64,000 nucleotides of DNA from an uncultured Bacteroides sp. (GCA_900546925.1 UREV01000010.1:1-64000); one strand, 5' to 3'; numbered from the stretch's first letter, positions 8,988-18,591 are shown. The notes: generated by a model not told the origin, from the letters alone. Translations and numbers: made by a program.

Positions 8988-10164
8988 ACCACGCGGCCTG
9001 GAGATTAAAACCTCCTGTAACTGCATCTATATCGAGCACTTCGCCTGTGAAATACAGTCCGTTGTGCTTTTTGCATTCCATGTCGGCGGAGTTTATTTCA
9101 CTTAATGCCACACCGCCACAGGTGACAAACTCGTCCTTGAAATTCACTCTTCCGATGATTTCTTCATTATCGGCGCAAAGTGTTGAGCACAATTTGTTTG
9201 TGGCTTTCTTTCCGAGGTCTGCCCATCTGGCGTCGCCGGAAATTCCTGACTTCTGACACAGGTGTTTCCAGAGACGTGTACTCAGTCGCGAAAGACCGGC
9301 ATTGACCACTAACTTCTTCGAATTGGCTTCCGTCAGGAGGGCGATTTCTTCGTGAACTTCATTTTCCGTGCAGCCTGCCCAATTTATACAAAGCGGGGCA
9401 CGGTATTGCTTTTCGTTCAGGAATCTCGCAGCGTAAGAGGATAGTTTCAATGCTGCCGGACCGCTTAATCCCCAGTCTGTTACGAGTAGAATTCCCTCAG
9501 ATGAAATTCCGCTGCCCGGGATACTCAGGCGTGTATGTTCCACGACTGTGCCCATCAGTGATTTGAGCGCGTCGTCGCCTGTGCGGAACGTGAACAGGGA
9601 CGGGACTGTCGGGGTTATCCCGATATCTTGGGGCAGCATTGACCTTAAAAAATCAGCACTTGTGCCTCCGGAACTCAGAATCACATTGTCGAAATCTTCC
9701 TCGCGGCCGTCAGCAAAGGTCAGCCGGTAGCGGTGGTCTCCCAAGTCGGTGATTTTCAGGACTCTGGTTCCGCATCGAAGCTGTACGCCGGACTCTGACA
9801 TCAGCCTTTCGAGGCATCTTACGATTTGCATCGCATCTTGGGAACATGGGAATACGCAGCCGTCTTCTTGTGTGGTGAATCGTATGCCTTCGTTTTCGAA
9901 CCATGCCAGCAAATCATTGGCAGAGAAGGATTTAAGGAGGCGTTTCATCAGATTTGTGCCGCGCGGATATACGTCTTTCAGACTGCGGACGTGCTCGAAT
10001 GAGTTGGTGATGTTGCATCTGCCTCCACCGGTAACGGCAAGTTTAGCCATAGGTCTTTTGGCGGCCTCGAAAACTGTAATTTTCCAGTCCGGATGTCGTC
10101 TGTGCAGTAAAATGGATGTGAAACAGCCGGATGCGCCCGCCCCTATGATTGCCGTCGATTTCAT
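8956..10164 (-). CDS. HI0933/BaiN-like NAD(P)/FAD-dependent oxidoreductase
   Basis: A 402-residue flavoprotein of the HI0933 (YhiN/BaiN-like) family. The FAD-binding GAGASG is at residues 8-13 and the diagnostic TGGGRCNITNS at 45-55. A second nucleotide-contact stretch (ILSSGGTS) and a C-terminal GEVLDIDAVTGGFNLQAAWSTAF complete the site. BaiN of clostridia reduces bile-acid intermediates, but most members have no proven substrate and I do not assign one. The 3' end overlaps mltG by 32 bp in convergent orientation. Confidence 0.9.
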   Translation of the reverse strand: MKSTAIIGAGASGCFTSILLHRRHPDWKITVFEAAKRPMAKLAVTGGGRCNITNSFEHVRSLKDVYPRGTNLMKRLLKSFSANDLLAWFENEGIRFTTQEDGCVFPCSQDAMQIVRCLERLMSESGVQLRCGTRVLKITDLGDHRYRLTFADGREEDFDNVILSSGGTSADFLRSMLPQDIGITPTVPSLFTFRTGDDALKSLMGTVVEHTRLSIPGSGISSEGILLVTDWGLSGPAALKLSSYAARFLNEKQYRAPLCINWAGCTENEVHEEIALLTEANSKKLVVNAGLSRLSTRLWKHLCQKSGISGDARWADLGKKATNKLCSTLCADNEEIIGRVNFKDEFVTCGGVALSEINSADMECKKHNGLYFTGEVLDIDAVTGGFNLQAAWSTAFAVAAGL

Positions 10165-10180
10165 TCGTTCTTATTTTTTA

Positions 10181-10188
10181 CAAATTTA
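10181..10188 (-). promoter_or_regulatory. -7 promoter element of the BaiN-like gene
   Basis: The minus strand reads TAAATTTG, 17 bases before the ATG at 10164. Confidence 0.65.
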
Positions 10189-10231
10189 GTAAAGATGACT
10201 AATTGGGAAGCCATCTTTAGTGAAAATTTGT

Positions 10232-10239
10232 TAACTTTG
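10232..10239 (+). promoter_or_regulatory. -7 promoter element of the rel gene
   Basis: TAACTTTG matches TAnnTTTG and lies 24 bases before the rel ATG, giving a short leader. Confidence 0.6.
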
Positions 10240-10263
10240 ATGGTAAACAATTTCTGAGGCATC

Positions 10264-12435
10264 ATGGAAAAAGTTAATATAGATATTGTCAGTGAAAAAT
10301 TTCCGCATTATGGGGAAGAAGGGAAGGCATTGATCCTGAAAGCCTGGCAGATTGCGGAGGAGGCGTTGAAAGAAGATTTGCGCGATAACGGGCATCCCTT
10401 CGTAGAGCATCCGCTGAATGTCGCCCTTATCGTTTCTGACGAGATGGGTCTTCAGGCTGAGTGTGTTGCAGCTGTTTTCCTTCATGAGACACTGAGAAAG
10501 CATCCTGACTACGATATCAAATCGGCGAAGTTCTCGTCTGAGGTTTACAAGATGGTGGAAGGTTTGGATAAGATCGCCACCATCAAGCCGAAGGATACAC
10601 GTCTCGAGGCTGAGAATTATAAGAAACTTATAGTCCAATACTCTACAGATCCGCGAGTTACGGTGCTTAAGATAGCTGACCGTCTGGAGGTGATGAGGCA
10701 TCTGGAGATGTTTCCGAAGCTTTCGCGTGAGAGGAAAGTTCTGGAGACGTTGATGCTATATATCCCGTTGGCTCATCAGTTGGGATTGTATAACGTGAAG
10801 AGCGAACTGGAGGATATTTATTTCCGGTTTGCTGATCCTGTGGAATATCGATTGATTACCAATAAGTTGAAAGCGACAGAGAAGGATAGGGAGAAGTTGA
10901 CGGAAGAGTTTATCCGTCCGCTTGCCCGAAAACTTTCTGACGCAGGCATCAAATACAAACTCAAGATCAGGACCAAGACTGCATACTCTATATATAAGAA
11001 GATGCAGAAGCAGAAAGTTCCGTTCGAGGGTGTGTATGACGTGTTCGCCATACGATTCATAATCGATTGTGATACAGATCATAAGAATGAGGTGGACCTT
11101 TGCTGGAAGGTCTATTCTTATGTGACTGAAGAGTATGAAGCCGACACGGACAGATTGCGAGACTGGCTCTCCAATCCTAAGCCGAATGGTTATGAATCCC
11201 TGCATATAACAGTCAAGAATAAGGATGGTGCGTTCATAGAAGTCCAGATCAGGACTAAGCGCATGGATGACATCGCGGAGAACGGACATGCCGCACATTG
11301 GTCGTACAAGGGTATTAAGCACGAAGTTACGATGGACAAGTGGCTTACATCCGTGCGATATACATTGGAACATCCGCAGACTGTAGCTCCGGAAGATTTG
11401 CCTCAGCCGCCGTCGAGAGATATCTTCGTGTTTACTCCTTCTGGTGAGCTGAGAATTCTGCCTACAGGTTCGTCTGTCCTGGATTTTGCTTTCAATATCC
11501 ATTCGAACCTCGGTATCAGGTGCACCGGTGCGAAGGTGAACGGAAAAGCCGTCTCCATAAAGGAAAAGCTGAAGACCGGAGATGTAGTGGAAATCATGAG
11601 CGGCAAGAACCAGAAGCCGTCAGCCGATTGGGTGAACTATGTCGTTTCCGCTAAGGCCAAGAACAAGATTCGCCAGTCACTTAGCGAGATAGAGTATAAA
11701 AAAGCCGCTGAGGGAAAGGAACTTCTGTCCAGAAGGCTCAAGAACTGGAAGCTGGAATTCCTGGACGAGCAGATGGCTGAGCTGATGAAAAAGCTGAGGA
11801 TCCCTACTGTCAATGCCTTTTTTGCGGCGATAGGTGAGGGGACTCTGGACATCGATGTGATCAAGACCTTCATATTGGAGTATGACGAGAGGGCAGCCAA
11901 GGCGATAGAAGCTGCCAAGGCTGCTGATCAGGTCGCTGCTGAAGAATCCCGTAACAAATGGGTATCAGGCAAGTCGTCAGATGATATTCTTGTGCTGAAT
12001 GCCAAGGACTTGAAAGGCTTGGATTATAAAATGGCGAAGTGCTGTAATCCTGTGTTCGGCGATGATGTATTCGGTTTCGTTACCAGAACTGACGGCATAA
12101 AGATTCACAGAATGTCATGTCCTAATGCTGCCCGGCTTATGGAGATGTACCCTTACCGTATCCAGAAAGTCAGATGGGCAGATACGCCGACAAGCGGAAC
12201 CTTCCAGGCAACATTGCGAGTGATTACAGCCATAGAGCCGTTCATAATAAACCAGATAATGGACATTGTGAATACCTTCAGGGCTACGCTCAGGCAGTTC
12301 AATGTGAATGAGAACCAGCGTAACGGCACCTACGACATATCCATGAAACTGTCTGTCCCTTCCAACATGGAATTGGACAAGATAATTTCACAGATAAAGA
12401 TTATGAAAAATGTAGTGAAAGTGGTAAGGCAGTAG
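10264..12435 (+). CDS. relA: RelA/SpoT-family (p)ppGpp synthetase
   Basis: A 723-residue long RSH protein: an N-terminal HD-type domain, a synthetase domain (about 220-350, with YSIYKKM, KPNGYESLH and EVQIRT motifs), a TGS domain (about 388-450), a helical region, a Cys-containing conserved module (KCCNP) and a C-terminal ACT domain. The hydrolase site appears damaged. H49 and H74 are kept, but the usual HD is HE (E75), the following acidic ED pair is R78-K79, and the usual Asn after the ADRL motif is V143. The synthetase motifs look intact. It probably makes (p)ppGpp without degrading it; a separate SpoT would then be needed elsewhere in the genome. It converges with uvrB, 4 bp apart. Confidence 0.93.
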   Translation: MEKVNIDIVSEKFPHYGEEGKALILKAWQIAEEALKEDLRDNGHPFVEHPLNVALIVSDEMGLQAECVAAVFLHETLRKHPDYDIKSAKFSSEVYKMVEGLDKIATIKPKDTRLEAENYKKLIVQYSTDPRVTVLKIADRLEVMRHLEMFPKLSRERKVLETLMLYIPLAHQLGLYNVKSELEDIYFRFADPVEYRLITNKLKATEKDREKLTEEFIRPLARKLSDAGIKYKLKIRTKTAYSIYKKMQKQKVPFEGVYDVFAIRFIIDCDTDHKNEVDLCWKVYSYVTEEYEADTDRLRDWLSNPKPNGYESLHITVKNKDGAFIEVQIRTKRMDDIAENGHAAHWSYKGIKHEVTMDKWLTSVRYTLEHPQTVAPEDLPQPPSRDIFVFTPSGELRILPTGSSVLDFAFNIHSNLGIRCTGAKVNGKAVSIKEKLKTGDVVEIMSGKNQKPSADWVNYVVSAKAKNKIRQSLSEIEYKKAAEGKELLSRRLKNWKLEFLDEQMAELMKKLRIPTVNAFFAAIGEGTLDIDVIKTFILEYDERAAKAIEAAKAADQVAAEESRNKWVSGKSSDDILVLNAKDLKGLDYKMAKCCNPVFGDDVFGFVTRTDGIKIHRMSCPNAARLMEMYPYRIQKVRWADTPTSGTFQATLRVITAIEPFIINQIMDIVNTFRATLRQFNVNENQRNGTYDISMKLSVPSNMELDKIISQIKIMKNVVKVVRQ

Positions 12436-12439
12436 GGGA

Positions 12440-14587
12440 TTACTCCTTCCAGACTTTAAGGTACTCCTTAAGTGCCCACATTTCATCACGATATCTGGCT
12501 GCGGCAGCGTAATCGAGCTCTGCCGCGGCTTTTTTCATCTTACGTTCGGATTCTGCAACCGACTTCTCGATCTGACTCCTCGACATTGACCTGATCACAG
12601 GATCCTGGAGGACAGCTGCGAGGTCAGCCTGGATATAACCATCGGCGTAAGCCGAGTTACTGTCGCGGATGGCATCATCGCCCAATCCCACGGAGATACG
12701 TCCCTTTCCGAGCGCGCTTGGGTTCGGAATGAATACCGGGTGGTCATAAGAATTGGATGCGGTGACTCGGCCCATATCCTTCTGCCCGGCACCGAGTTCC
12801 GAAATCAATGTGTTATGTTTTACCTCTACCTGCTTCGGTGTGATATGGTGTAAGTTATTGTATTCTATCTGTTTGGCGCGTCTGCGGTCGGTCTCATAAA
12901 TAGTTTCCTGCATAGACTTTGTGATAGAGTCGGCATACATGATGACGAGTCCGTGGACGTTTCTCGCAGCACGTCCGGCGGTCTGTGTAAGAGCCACCTG
13001 GGATCTCAGGAATCCCTCCTTGTCCGCGTCCAGAATGGCTACCAATGATACGGTCGGAATGTCCAGTCCTTCACGCAGGAGGTTCACACCGATCAGCACA
13101 TCGAAGAGTCCGTTCTTGAAATCTTCGATAATCTCCACGCGCTCGGCCGTATCCACGTCCGAATGGATATAACGGCACCGCACCCCACGCTTCCCGAAAA
13201 AGTCGTCCAGCTCCTCCGCCATTCTTTTGGTCAATGTCGTTACGAGTACTCGTTCATCGACTTCTGCGCGTTTGCGGATTTCCTCCAGAAGATTATCCAC
13301 CTGGTCTTGTGTAGGACGAACTTCGATAGGCGGGTCCAACAATCCTGTAGGTCTTACAACTTGTTCTACTACAAGGCCTTCCGATTTGCGCAACTCATAC
13401 TCCGAAGGTGTGGCGCTCACATAAACCGTCTGCCCGGTAATGGATTCGAACTCGTCGAAAGTAAGCGGTCTGTTGTCCGCGGCAGCAGGGAGACGGAATC
13501 CATATTCTATAAGTACAGACTTCCTGGAATGGTCACCTCCGTACATGGCACGTATCTGCGGTATAGTGACATGACTTTCATCGATGAACGTGATGAAATC
13601 ATTAGGGAAATAGTCGATGAGGCAGAACGGCCGCTGCCCCTCTTTTCTGCCGTCCAGGTACCTCGAATAGTTCTCGATTCCGGGGCAATATCCCATTTCC
13701 TTAATCATTTCCAGATCATATTCCACTCTCTGTTTCAGGCGCTTGGCCTCGAGACCCTTGCCGATGCTTTCGAAATACTCCATTTGTTTCACGAGGTCAT
13801 CCTGAATCATGCTTACTGCCTTGACACACTTGTCCTTAGTCGTCACGAAGTTTCCTGCCGGATAAATCGGTACCTCGGTAAGATGCTCGATAGTAGCGCC
13901 GGTTACAGGATCGATCAGGGACAATGCATCTATCTCATCTCCGAAAAACTCTATCCTTACAGCCTCATCCGAACCTCCCAAATAAACATCCACGGTATCT
14001 CCGCGCACCCTGAAAGTGCCTCGTTTGAAATCCGTTTCAGTGCGGCTGAACAACGCATCTACCAGATGGTAAAGCAGCCTGGTCTCGCTAATCTGCTGAC
14101 CTACATGCACATTCACTGTCTGTGAATGGAAGTCCTGCGGGTTGCCTATACCATATAGACAAGAGACGCTGGATACCACGATGACATCCCGCCTGCCGGA
14201 CATCAACGCCGATGCCGCGCTAAGCCGAAGCTTGTCGATCTGCTCGTTGATGCTAAGGTCTTTTTCAATGTAGGTGTCCGTGGTCGGGATATAGGCCTCC
14301 GGCTGATAATAATCATAGTAAGAGACATAGTACTCCACAGCATTGTTCGGAAAAAATGACTTGAACTCACCATAAAGCTGCGCGGCGAGTGTCTTGTTAT
14401 GGCTTAGGATCAATGCCGGTCTTTGCAGTCGTTCTATGACATTGGCCATAGTAAAGGTTTTGCCGGATCCGGTAACGCCCAAAAGTGTCACTGCGTCAGA
14501 TCCTTCCTTGATGGCAGAACATAGTCCGTCGATAGCTCCGGGCTGGTCTCCGGATGGCTTATATTCAGAGGAGAGCTTGAACTGCAT
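12440..14587 (-). CDS. uvrB: Excinuclease ABC subunit B
   Basis: A 715-residue damage-verification helicase of nucleotide excision repair. Walker A GVTGSGKT is at 37-44, the beta-hairpin region with YYDYYQPEAY near residues 92-102, helicase motifs including an FIDESH box, and a C-terminal UVR domain (about 672-710) for UvrC binding. It is slightly longer than the usual 660-680 residues because of the segment before the UVR domain. It starts at an ATG 29 bases after its -7 element. Decayed pieces of this gene's 5' end reappear at 23836-23995, beyond the fimbrial operon. Confidence 0.97.
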   Translation of the reverse strand: MQFKLSSEYKPSGDQPGAIDGLCSAIKEGSDAVTLLGVTGSGKTFTMANVIERLQRPALILSHNKTLAAQLYGEFKSFFPNNAVEYYVSYYDYYQPEAYIPTTDTYIEKDLSINEQIDKLRLSAASALMSGRRDVIVVSSVSCLYGIGNPQDFHSQTVNVHVGQQISETRLLYHLVDALFSRTETDFKRGTFRVRGDTVDVYLGGSDEAVRIEFFGDEIDALSLIDPVTGATIEHLTEVPIYPAGNFVTTKDKCVKAVSMIQDDLVKQMEYFESIGKGLEAKRLKQRVEYDLEMIKEMGYCPGIENYSRYLDGRKEGQRPFCLIDYFPNDFITFIDESHVTIPQIRAMYGGDHSRKSVLIEYGFRLPAAADNRPLTFDEFESITGQTVYVSATPSEYELRKSEGLVVEQVVRPTGLLDPPIEVRPTQDQVDNLLEEIRKRAEVDERVLVTTLTKRMAEELDDFFGKRGVRCRYIHSDVDTAERVEIIEDFKNGLFDVLIGVNLLREGLDIPTVSLVAILDADKEGFLRSQVALTQTAGRAARNVHGLVIMYADSITKSMQETIYETDRRRAKQIEYNNLHHITPKQVEVKHNTLISELGAGQKDMGRVTASNSYDHPVFIPNPSALGKGRISVGLGDDAIRDSNSAYADGYIQADLAAVLQDPVIRSMSRSQIEKSVAESERKMKKAAAELDYAAAARYRDEMWALKEYLKVWKE

Positions 14588-14616
14588 GGTATATGTCTAT
14601 TTTTAAAAATCTTTTA

Positions 14617-14624
14617 CAAATTTA
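14617..14624 (-). promoter_or_regulatory. -7 promoter element of uvrB
   Basis: The minus strand reads TAAATTTG, 30 bases upstream of the uvrB ATG. A degenerate version of the same stretch occurs at 23979-23986 in the uvrB remnant. Confidence 0.65.
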
Positions 14625-14706
14625 CGAAAAAAAGAGGGAAATGCTGTAATTCCGGCATTTTTAAAACGTATTTGTGAAAATTCCAAATAAATTTTGTCGA
14701 AAAATT

Positions 14707-14737
14707 TTGTATTGAATATATATATATGTATCTTTGC
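14707..14737 (+). promoter_or_regulatory. Promoter of the fimbrial operon
   Basis: TTTG at 14707-14710, a 19-base spacer containing an alternating TA run, and TATCTTTG at 14730-14737 give a full-consensus Bacteroidetes promoter. The leader to the first ATG at 14818 is about 75 bases. No inverted repeats flank the promoter, so it does not look invertible. Confidence 0.75.
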
Positions 14738-14817
14738 AGTTTACTTGAAAAGGGCCAATTTAGTGCCCGTAGATGGTATAATGGTAAGCGGATATGTATA
14801 TTGTTTGTAAACGTACC

Positions 14818-15400
14818 ATGAAAAAATTTATGGCATTTATAGTGTGTCTACTTGCGTTTTCCGTTTTCCCTGGGGGGGGGGCAGAATCTAGCGCTCAAGA
14901 CAAATATCCTTTATGATGCGACGACCACTGTCAATGCCGGCATCGAGTTCTCTTTGGCGCCCAAATGGACAATGGATATTTCCGCCAATTACAATGGATG
15001 GGATTTTTCTGATAATAGGAAATGGAAGCACTGGCTCGTGCAGCCGGAAATCCGTTGGTGGTTATGCGACAAGTTTATGCGCAGTTTTCTCGGCCTGCAT
15101 TTTCTCGGCGGCCAGTATAATATAGGTAATTTGCCCACAGACTTCGAAGCATTCGGCGTGGACTTCTCCCCATTGAAAGACTATAGGTATCAGGGCTGGT
15201 TTGCAGGAGCTGGTATCGGCTATGGTTATGATTGGGCTCTGTCTAAGCATTTCAACATAGAATTCGAACTTGGAATGGGTGTGGTTTATACTGAAAACGA
15301 AAAGTTCGATTGCCCTCAGTGCGGTAAGAAAATCGATGATAACAAGCAATTTATGGTGGTTCCTACCAAGGCTGCTCTTAGCCTTGTATATCTTTTCTAA
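14818..15400 (+). CDS. DUF3575 outer-membrane protein, frame broken by a G10 tract
   Basis: First gene of the fimbrial operon. The ATG at 14818 opens a good signal peptide (MKKFMAFIVCLLAFSVFP), then runs into ten consecutive G at 14872-14881. As written, the frame then stops after about 32 residues. With nine G the signal peptide would join directly to the long frame that continues to 15400 (QNLALKTNILYDATTTVNAG...), giving a complete exported DUF3575 beta-barrel-like protein of about 194 residues. That long frame on its own has no ATG, only a TTG at 14852. DUF3575 genes commonly precede DUF3868 and Mfa-type subunit genes. The best reading is a gene caught in the OFF phase of a slippage-prone tract; a base-call or assembly error in the homopolymer is the alternative. 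Confidence 0.8.
14872..14881 (+). repeat. G10 homopolymer at the signal-peptide boundary
   Basis: Ten G in a row inside the start of the DUF3575 gene. One fewer would restore the frame. No other G run of this length was noticed in the window. Confidence 0.95.
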
Positions 15401-15412
15401 CAGGACATTGTC

Positions 15413-16843
15413 ATGAAAAAAATATTTGCAATCTTAGCAGTTGTAATCTCAACTTCCGTTACATTGTCGGCCCAGACACTTGCAAACGGACAGGTCGAGG
15501 CTCAGAACGTGAACATCCAAAAAATATCCGGGACGGTGTCGGTGAATTTCGACTTGGATTTGAGCGATCTTTCACTTTCAGCGAACAGAGGTCTTGTACT
15601 TACGCCTATAATTGCCGGAATATCAGATACGTTGAGACTTCCGGCGATCGAAATCCTCGGTAGACTCCGCCATCTGTATTGGCAGAGAAACGGGGCTACC
15701 GCCACGCAGAATCCTGTCATTGTCGCAAGACGTCATAATGGAGATCTTCAGGTCGAACACTATGCGTACAAGGTTCCATATCAGCCGTGGATGAAAGGTT
15801 CTCGTCTGGTTATAGAACAAGCGGACTGCAAATGCGCCCAGAGATTAGGGACAGAGGCATTGGCAGTAACATCTGATGAACTCGAGCCGGAGGTGGAAAA
15901 TGCACCCGTCGAGGAACCTGTTGTTTGGGAATTCGCTTATATGAAGCCTCAGCCGGAGGCCGTGAAACAGCGTGAGGAAGAAGGGACTGCACGTCTTAAC
16001 TTCGAAGTGAATAAATATGACATAAGATCTGATTTCGGGAACAATGCTGCTGAACTGAAGAAAATCAGGGAGACCATCGACTTGGTGAAAAATGATAGTG
16101 ACGTCAGACTCACCGGAATATATCTACATGGTTATGCTTCCCCAGATGGTCCTTATGCGCATAATGCGGAGCTGGCGAAGAATCGTACCAGTGCATTGGA
16201 AAAATACCTTGAGAACTATTATGGTGAATTGAATAATAGTCTCTTCACGATGGATTCCACTCCTGAAGACTGGAAGGGATTCAGAGAATTTGCAGATACT
16301 TGCGGATTTTCGGGAAGATGGGATGTGCTCAATATCATTGACAGCGATATGACTCCGGATGAAAAAGACTGGACTCTTATGATGCGCTATACTACATTCT
16401 ATAAAAATGTGGTGCTCCCGGTCGCGTACCCTTCGCTTCGCCGTACAGATTACAAGGTTACTTACGATGTTCGCAACTTCAGTCTTGAGGAAGCCCGTAG
16501 AATTATCAGAGAACGCCCTCAGAAGCTGTCCCTTAATGAAATGTATCTGGTCGCAAACTCGTATGAGGAAGGAAGCGACGACTTTAACAGAGTCTTCGAT
16601 ATCGCGGTCAGGATGTTCCCTGAAAGTGAAATTGCCAATGTCAATGCTGCCTGCGTAGCCCTCGAAAACGGCAATATGAAGGATGCCGCCATGTTTTTGG
16701 CCAATGCCGGGGATTCGCCCGAGGCTAAGAATGCCAGAGGCATATTTGCAGCAATGAATGGCGACAAGGAAGCCGCATTGGAACTTTTCTCACAGGCAAG
16801 TTCGCTTGAGGCGGCACGTAATAATTATCGGAAAATAAATTAA
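15413..16843 (+). CDS. DUF3868 / OmpA-like fimbrial-locus protein
   Basis: A 476-residue exported protein: signal peptide (MKKIFAILAVVISTSVTLSAQ), a DUF3868 domain over roughly residues 20-145 ending in a CKC motif, a linker, an OmpA-like domain at about 190-290 (LNFEVNKYDIRSDFGNNAAEL, then LHGYASPDGPYAHNAELAKNR) and a C-terminal helical repeat region resembling TPRs. In related Bacteroidales loci this protein accompanies DUF3575 and fimbrial subunits and is thought to sit in the outer-membrane/periplasm assembly or anchoring complex. It starts 12 bases after the DUF3575 frame, so both are likely on one transcript, and polarity from the upstream frameshift is possible. Confidence 0.85.
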   Translation: MKKIFAILAVVISTSVTLSAQTLANGQVEAQNVNIQKISGTVSVNFDLDLSDLSLSANRGLVLTPIIAGISDTLRLPAIEILGRLRHLYWQRNGATATQNPVIVARRHNGDLQVEHYAYKVPYQPWMKGSRLVIEQADCKCAQRLGTEALAVTSDELEPEVENAPVEEPVVWEFAYMKPQPEAVKQREEEGTARLNFEVNKYDIRSDFGNNAAELKKIRETIDLVKNDSDVRLTGIYLHGYASPDGPYAHNAELAKNRTSALEKYLENYYGELNNSLFTMDSTPEDWKGFREFADTCGFSGRWDVLNIIDSDMTPDEKDWTLMMRYTTFYKNVVLPVAYPSLRRTDYKVTYDVRNFSLEEARRIIRERPQKLSLNEMYLVANSYEEGSDDFNRVFDIAVRMFPESEIANVNAACVALENGNMKDAAMFLANAGDSPEAKNARGIFAAMNGDKEAALELFSQASSLEAARNNYRKIN

Positions 16844-16857
16844 ATCCTATATTAATA

Positions 16858-18591
16858 ATGAAAACAAGTAAACTAATTTCGATCGCTCTTTTGAGTCTTG
16901 CCATGGCTTGCTCTAAAGAGAACGTCTCCTCTAATCAGGGAGGTTCTGATGCAAATCAGTACATGGCTGTGGACATCACCATGTCAGTCGGCTCTTCTAC
17001 CAAAGCTCCTTCGGACTATCGCGACGGATCAGAGGCTGAAAGCACTGTAAATGTGAAGAACTCCATTTTCCTTTTCTACGACGCTTACGGCAACTTCCTT
17101 ACCTCCGGTGTCATTTATGCCACTGGCGATTCTGTGGATGAGAACGGAAATCTTATATTGAAAACTCCTAATTCCCCATTCGTAGAGAAAGAGTCTCACG
17201 CTGTTATCGTGCTCGGTCCTACCCGACTCCGTCCGGCTCTTGTGCTTGCAGTTCTCAACTATGACAAATGCGACGCTCTCAAGAATCTGTCGCTTGCTGA
17301 GGCTAACACACAGGTGGACAATAACGAGATTTTAACTGAAGCAGGCAAGTTCACAATGACCAATTCCGTATTTGTTGACGGAAAGAATATCGTGAATGCA
17401 ACTCCGATTTCAGCTTCTTCCGTAAAGGAAACAAAGGAGGAAGCCCTCAAGTCTCCTGTCCAGATTTATGTGGAGCGCGAGGTTGCCAAGGTGAACATGA
17501 AAGCCAAGGACGGCTTGAAACAGACTCCAGAAGGAAAAATATGTTTCGATACTCCGAGTGAGGAAAGTGTTCTCGACGGTGTCAAGGTTTCTGCCCGTAT
17601 AGTCGTTGACGGTTGGGCTGCAAATGCTTTCAACACCACCTCATATCTTGTGAAAGATGTTCCGGCTTCATGGCTTGTTACAAATCCTTTCGCGAACTGG
17701 TATGAGGAAGCTGCCAAAAGGACATTCTGGGCTCAGGACCCTAACTACTCAGGCTCAGAGGAGTATGTTTTCGGCCGCGAGCCTGCGGGAGAGCCGGGAA
17801 CATACAAGAATGTCAAATATCTGTCTTGGAACGATGCCACTCAGAACAAGGTCGATTCATACAACTACATGTATGAAAATACTACTGACAAAGCATCCGC
17901 AAGAGTAAATGGGGGTGAACATGCGAATGTCCCTACCATCCTTATTGCGGCACATGTGGAGACATCGCAGAACGGAGTAGACTGGACAAAGCAGTCCATC
18001 TACAAGTTCGGCGGTCTTTTCTACACGGATGCTTCATTGAGAAATTATGCTGCCGAGCAGATTCTCAAGGGAAAACTGCATTGGGAATATACCACAGCAG
18101 AAGGCTTGAAAATCGCTTCTGTGGAACCGAAGCAGGTAACCGCAACATTTGTTGCTAATGTTGCCGACAACTCAGGTTCCGTCAAAATCAATGTCACAGC
18201 AGTTACAGCCCCTGCAGAAGGTGCAAAACTCATGAAAGAAGACAATTCTGTAATCGATGCGGCTAACTGGGCCAAGACTGTTGAGGGCATTATCAACGGC
18301 GAGAATGGTTTCAATATTGCCAAGAAAGAGCTTGTATGTTTCAAGGACGGTATGTGTTACTACCAGGTGCCTATCAAGCATAACCAGACAACTGCTGATG
18401 TCGCATACGGTACTGTGCGTAACCATATCTATGAACTCACACTTTCCAAGATTGCTAAAATCGGTAATCCGGTATTCAATCCGGAGGAGAAACTCGTCCT
18501 TATCCCTGGAGAAGAGAAGAACTACTACGTTTCTGCAGAACTCAAGATTCTCAAATGGCGAGTTGTCACTCAGGATGTTGTAATCGAATAA
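16858..18591 (+). CDS. Mfa1-like major fimbrial subunit
   Basis: A 577-residue lipoprotein precursor. The signal peptide ends in the lipobox LAMAC (Cys18). The N-terminal half has the Mfa1/FimA-type beta domain, including the VEREVAKVNM strand; the C-terminal third has NHIYELTLSKIAKIG, and the final strand LKILKWRVVTQDVVIE looks like the donor strand swapped between subunits in Bacteroidales type V pili. In those pili the lipoprotein is exported to the surface, trimmed by an Arg- or Lys-specific protease and polymerised. It is followed by a structured 104-bp gap and by three more lipoproteins, matching the major subunit then anchor and tip order. Confidence 0.85.
   Translation: MKTSKLISIALLSLAMACSKENVSSNQGGSDANQYMAVDITMSVGSSTKAPSDYRDGSEAESTVNVKNSIFLFYDAYGNFLTSGVIYATGDSVDENGNLILKTPNSPFVEKESHAVIVLGPTRLRPALVLAVLNYDKCDALKNLSLAEANTQVDNNEILTEAGKFTMTNSVFVDGKNIVNATPISASSVKETKEEALKSPVQIYVEREVAKVNMKAKDGLKQTPEGKICFDTPSEESVLDGVKVSARIVVDGWAANAFNTTSYLVKDVPASWLVTNPFANWYEEAAKRTFWAQDPNYSGSEEYVFGREPAGEPGTYKNVKYLSWNDATQNKVDSYNYMYENTTDKASARVNGGEHANVPTILIAAHVETSQNGVDWTKQSIYKFGGLFYTDASLRNYAAEQILKGKLHWEYTTAEGLKIASVEPKQVTATFVANVADNSGSVKINVTAVTAPAEGAKLMKEDNSVIDAANWAKTVEGIINGENGFNIAKKELVCFKDGMCYYQVPIKHNQTTADVAYGTVRNHIYELTLSKIAKIGNPVFNPEEKLVLIPGEEKNYYVSAELKILKWRVVTQDVVIE

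Noticed and set aside
13163..14125. A 320-codon open frame on the plus strand inside uvrB
   Set aside because: It is the exact antisense of a strongly conserved gene, has no promoter or family features, and has a composition expected from reading UvrB codons backwards.
14765..14790. A tRNA-Gly-like string (GCCCGTA..TGGTATAATGGTAAGC) in the fimbrial leader
   Set aside because: It looks like a 5' tRNA half, but no matching anticodon arm, T arm or 3' acceptor follows, so it is either chance or too short to call as an integration scar.
14641..14817. Invertible promoter for the fimbrial operon
   Set aside because: No inverted repeats flank the promoter and no recombinase gene is nearby; the G tract explains possible switching better.
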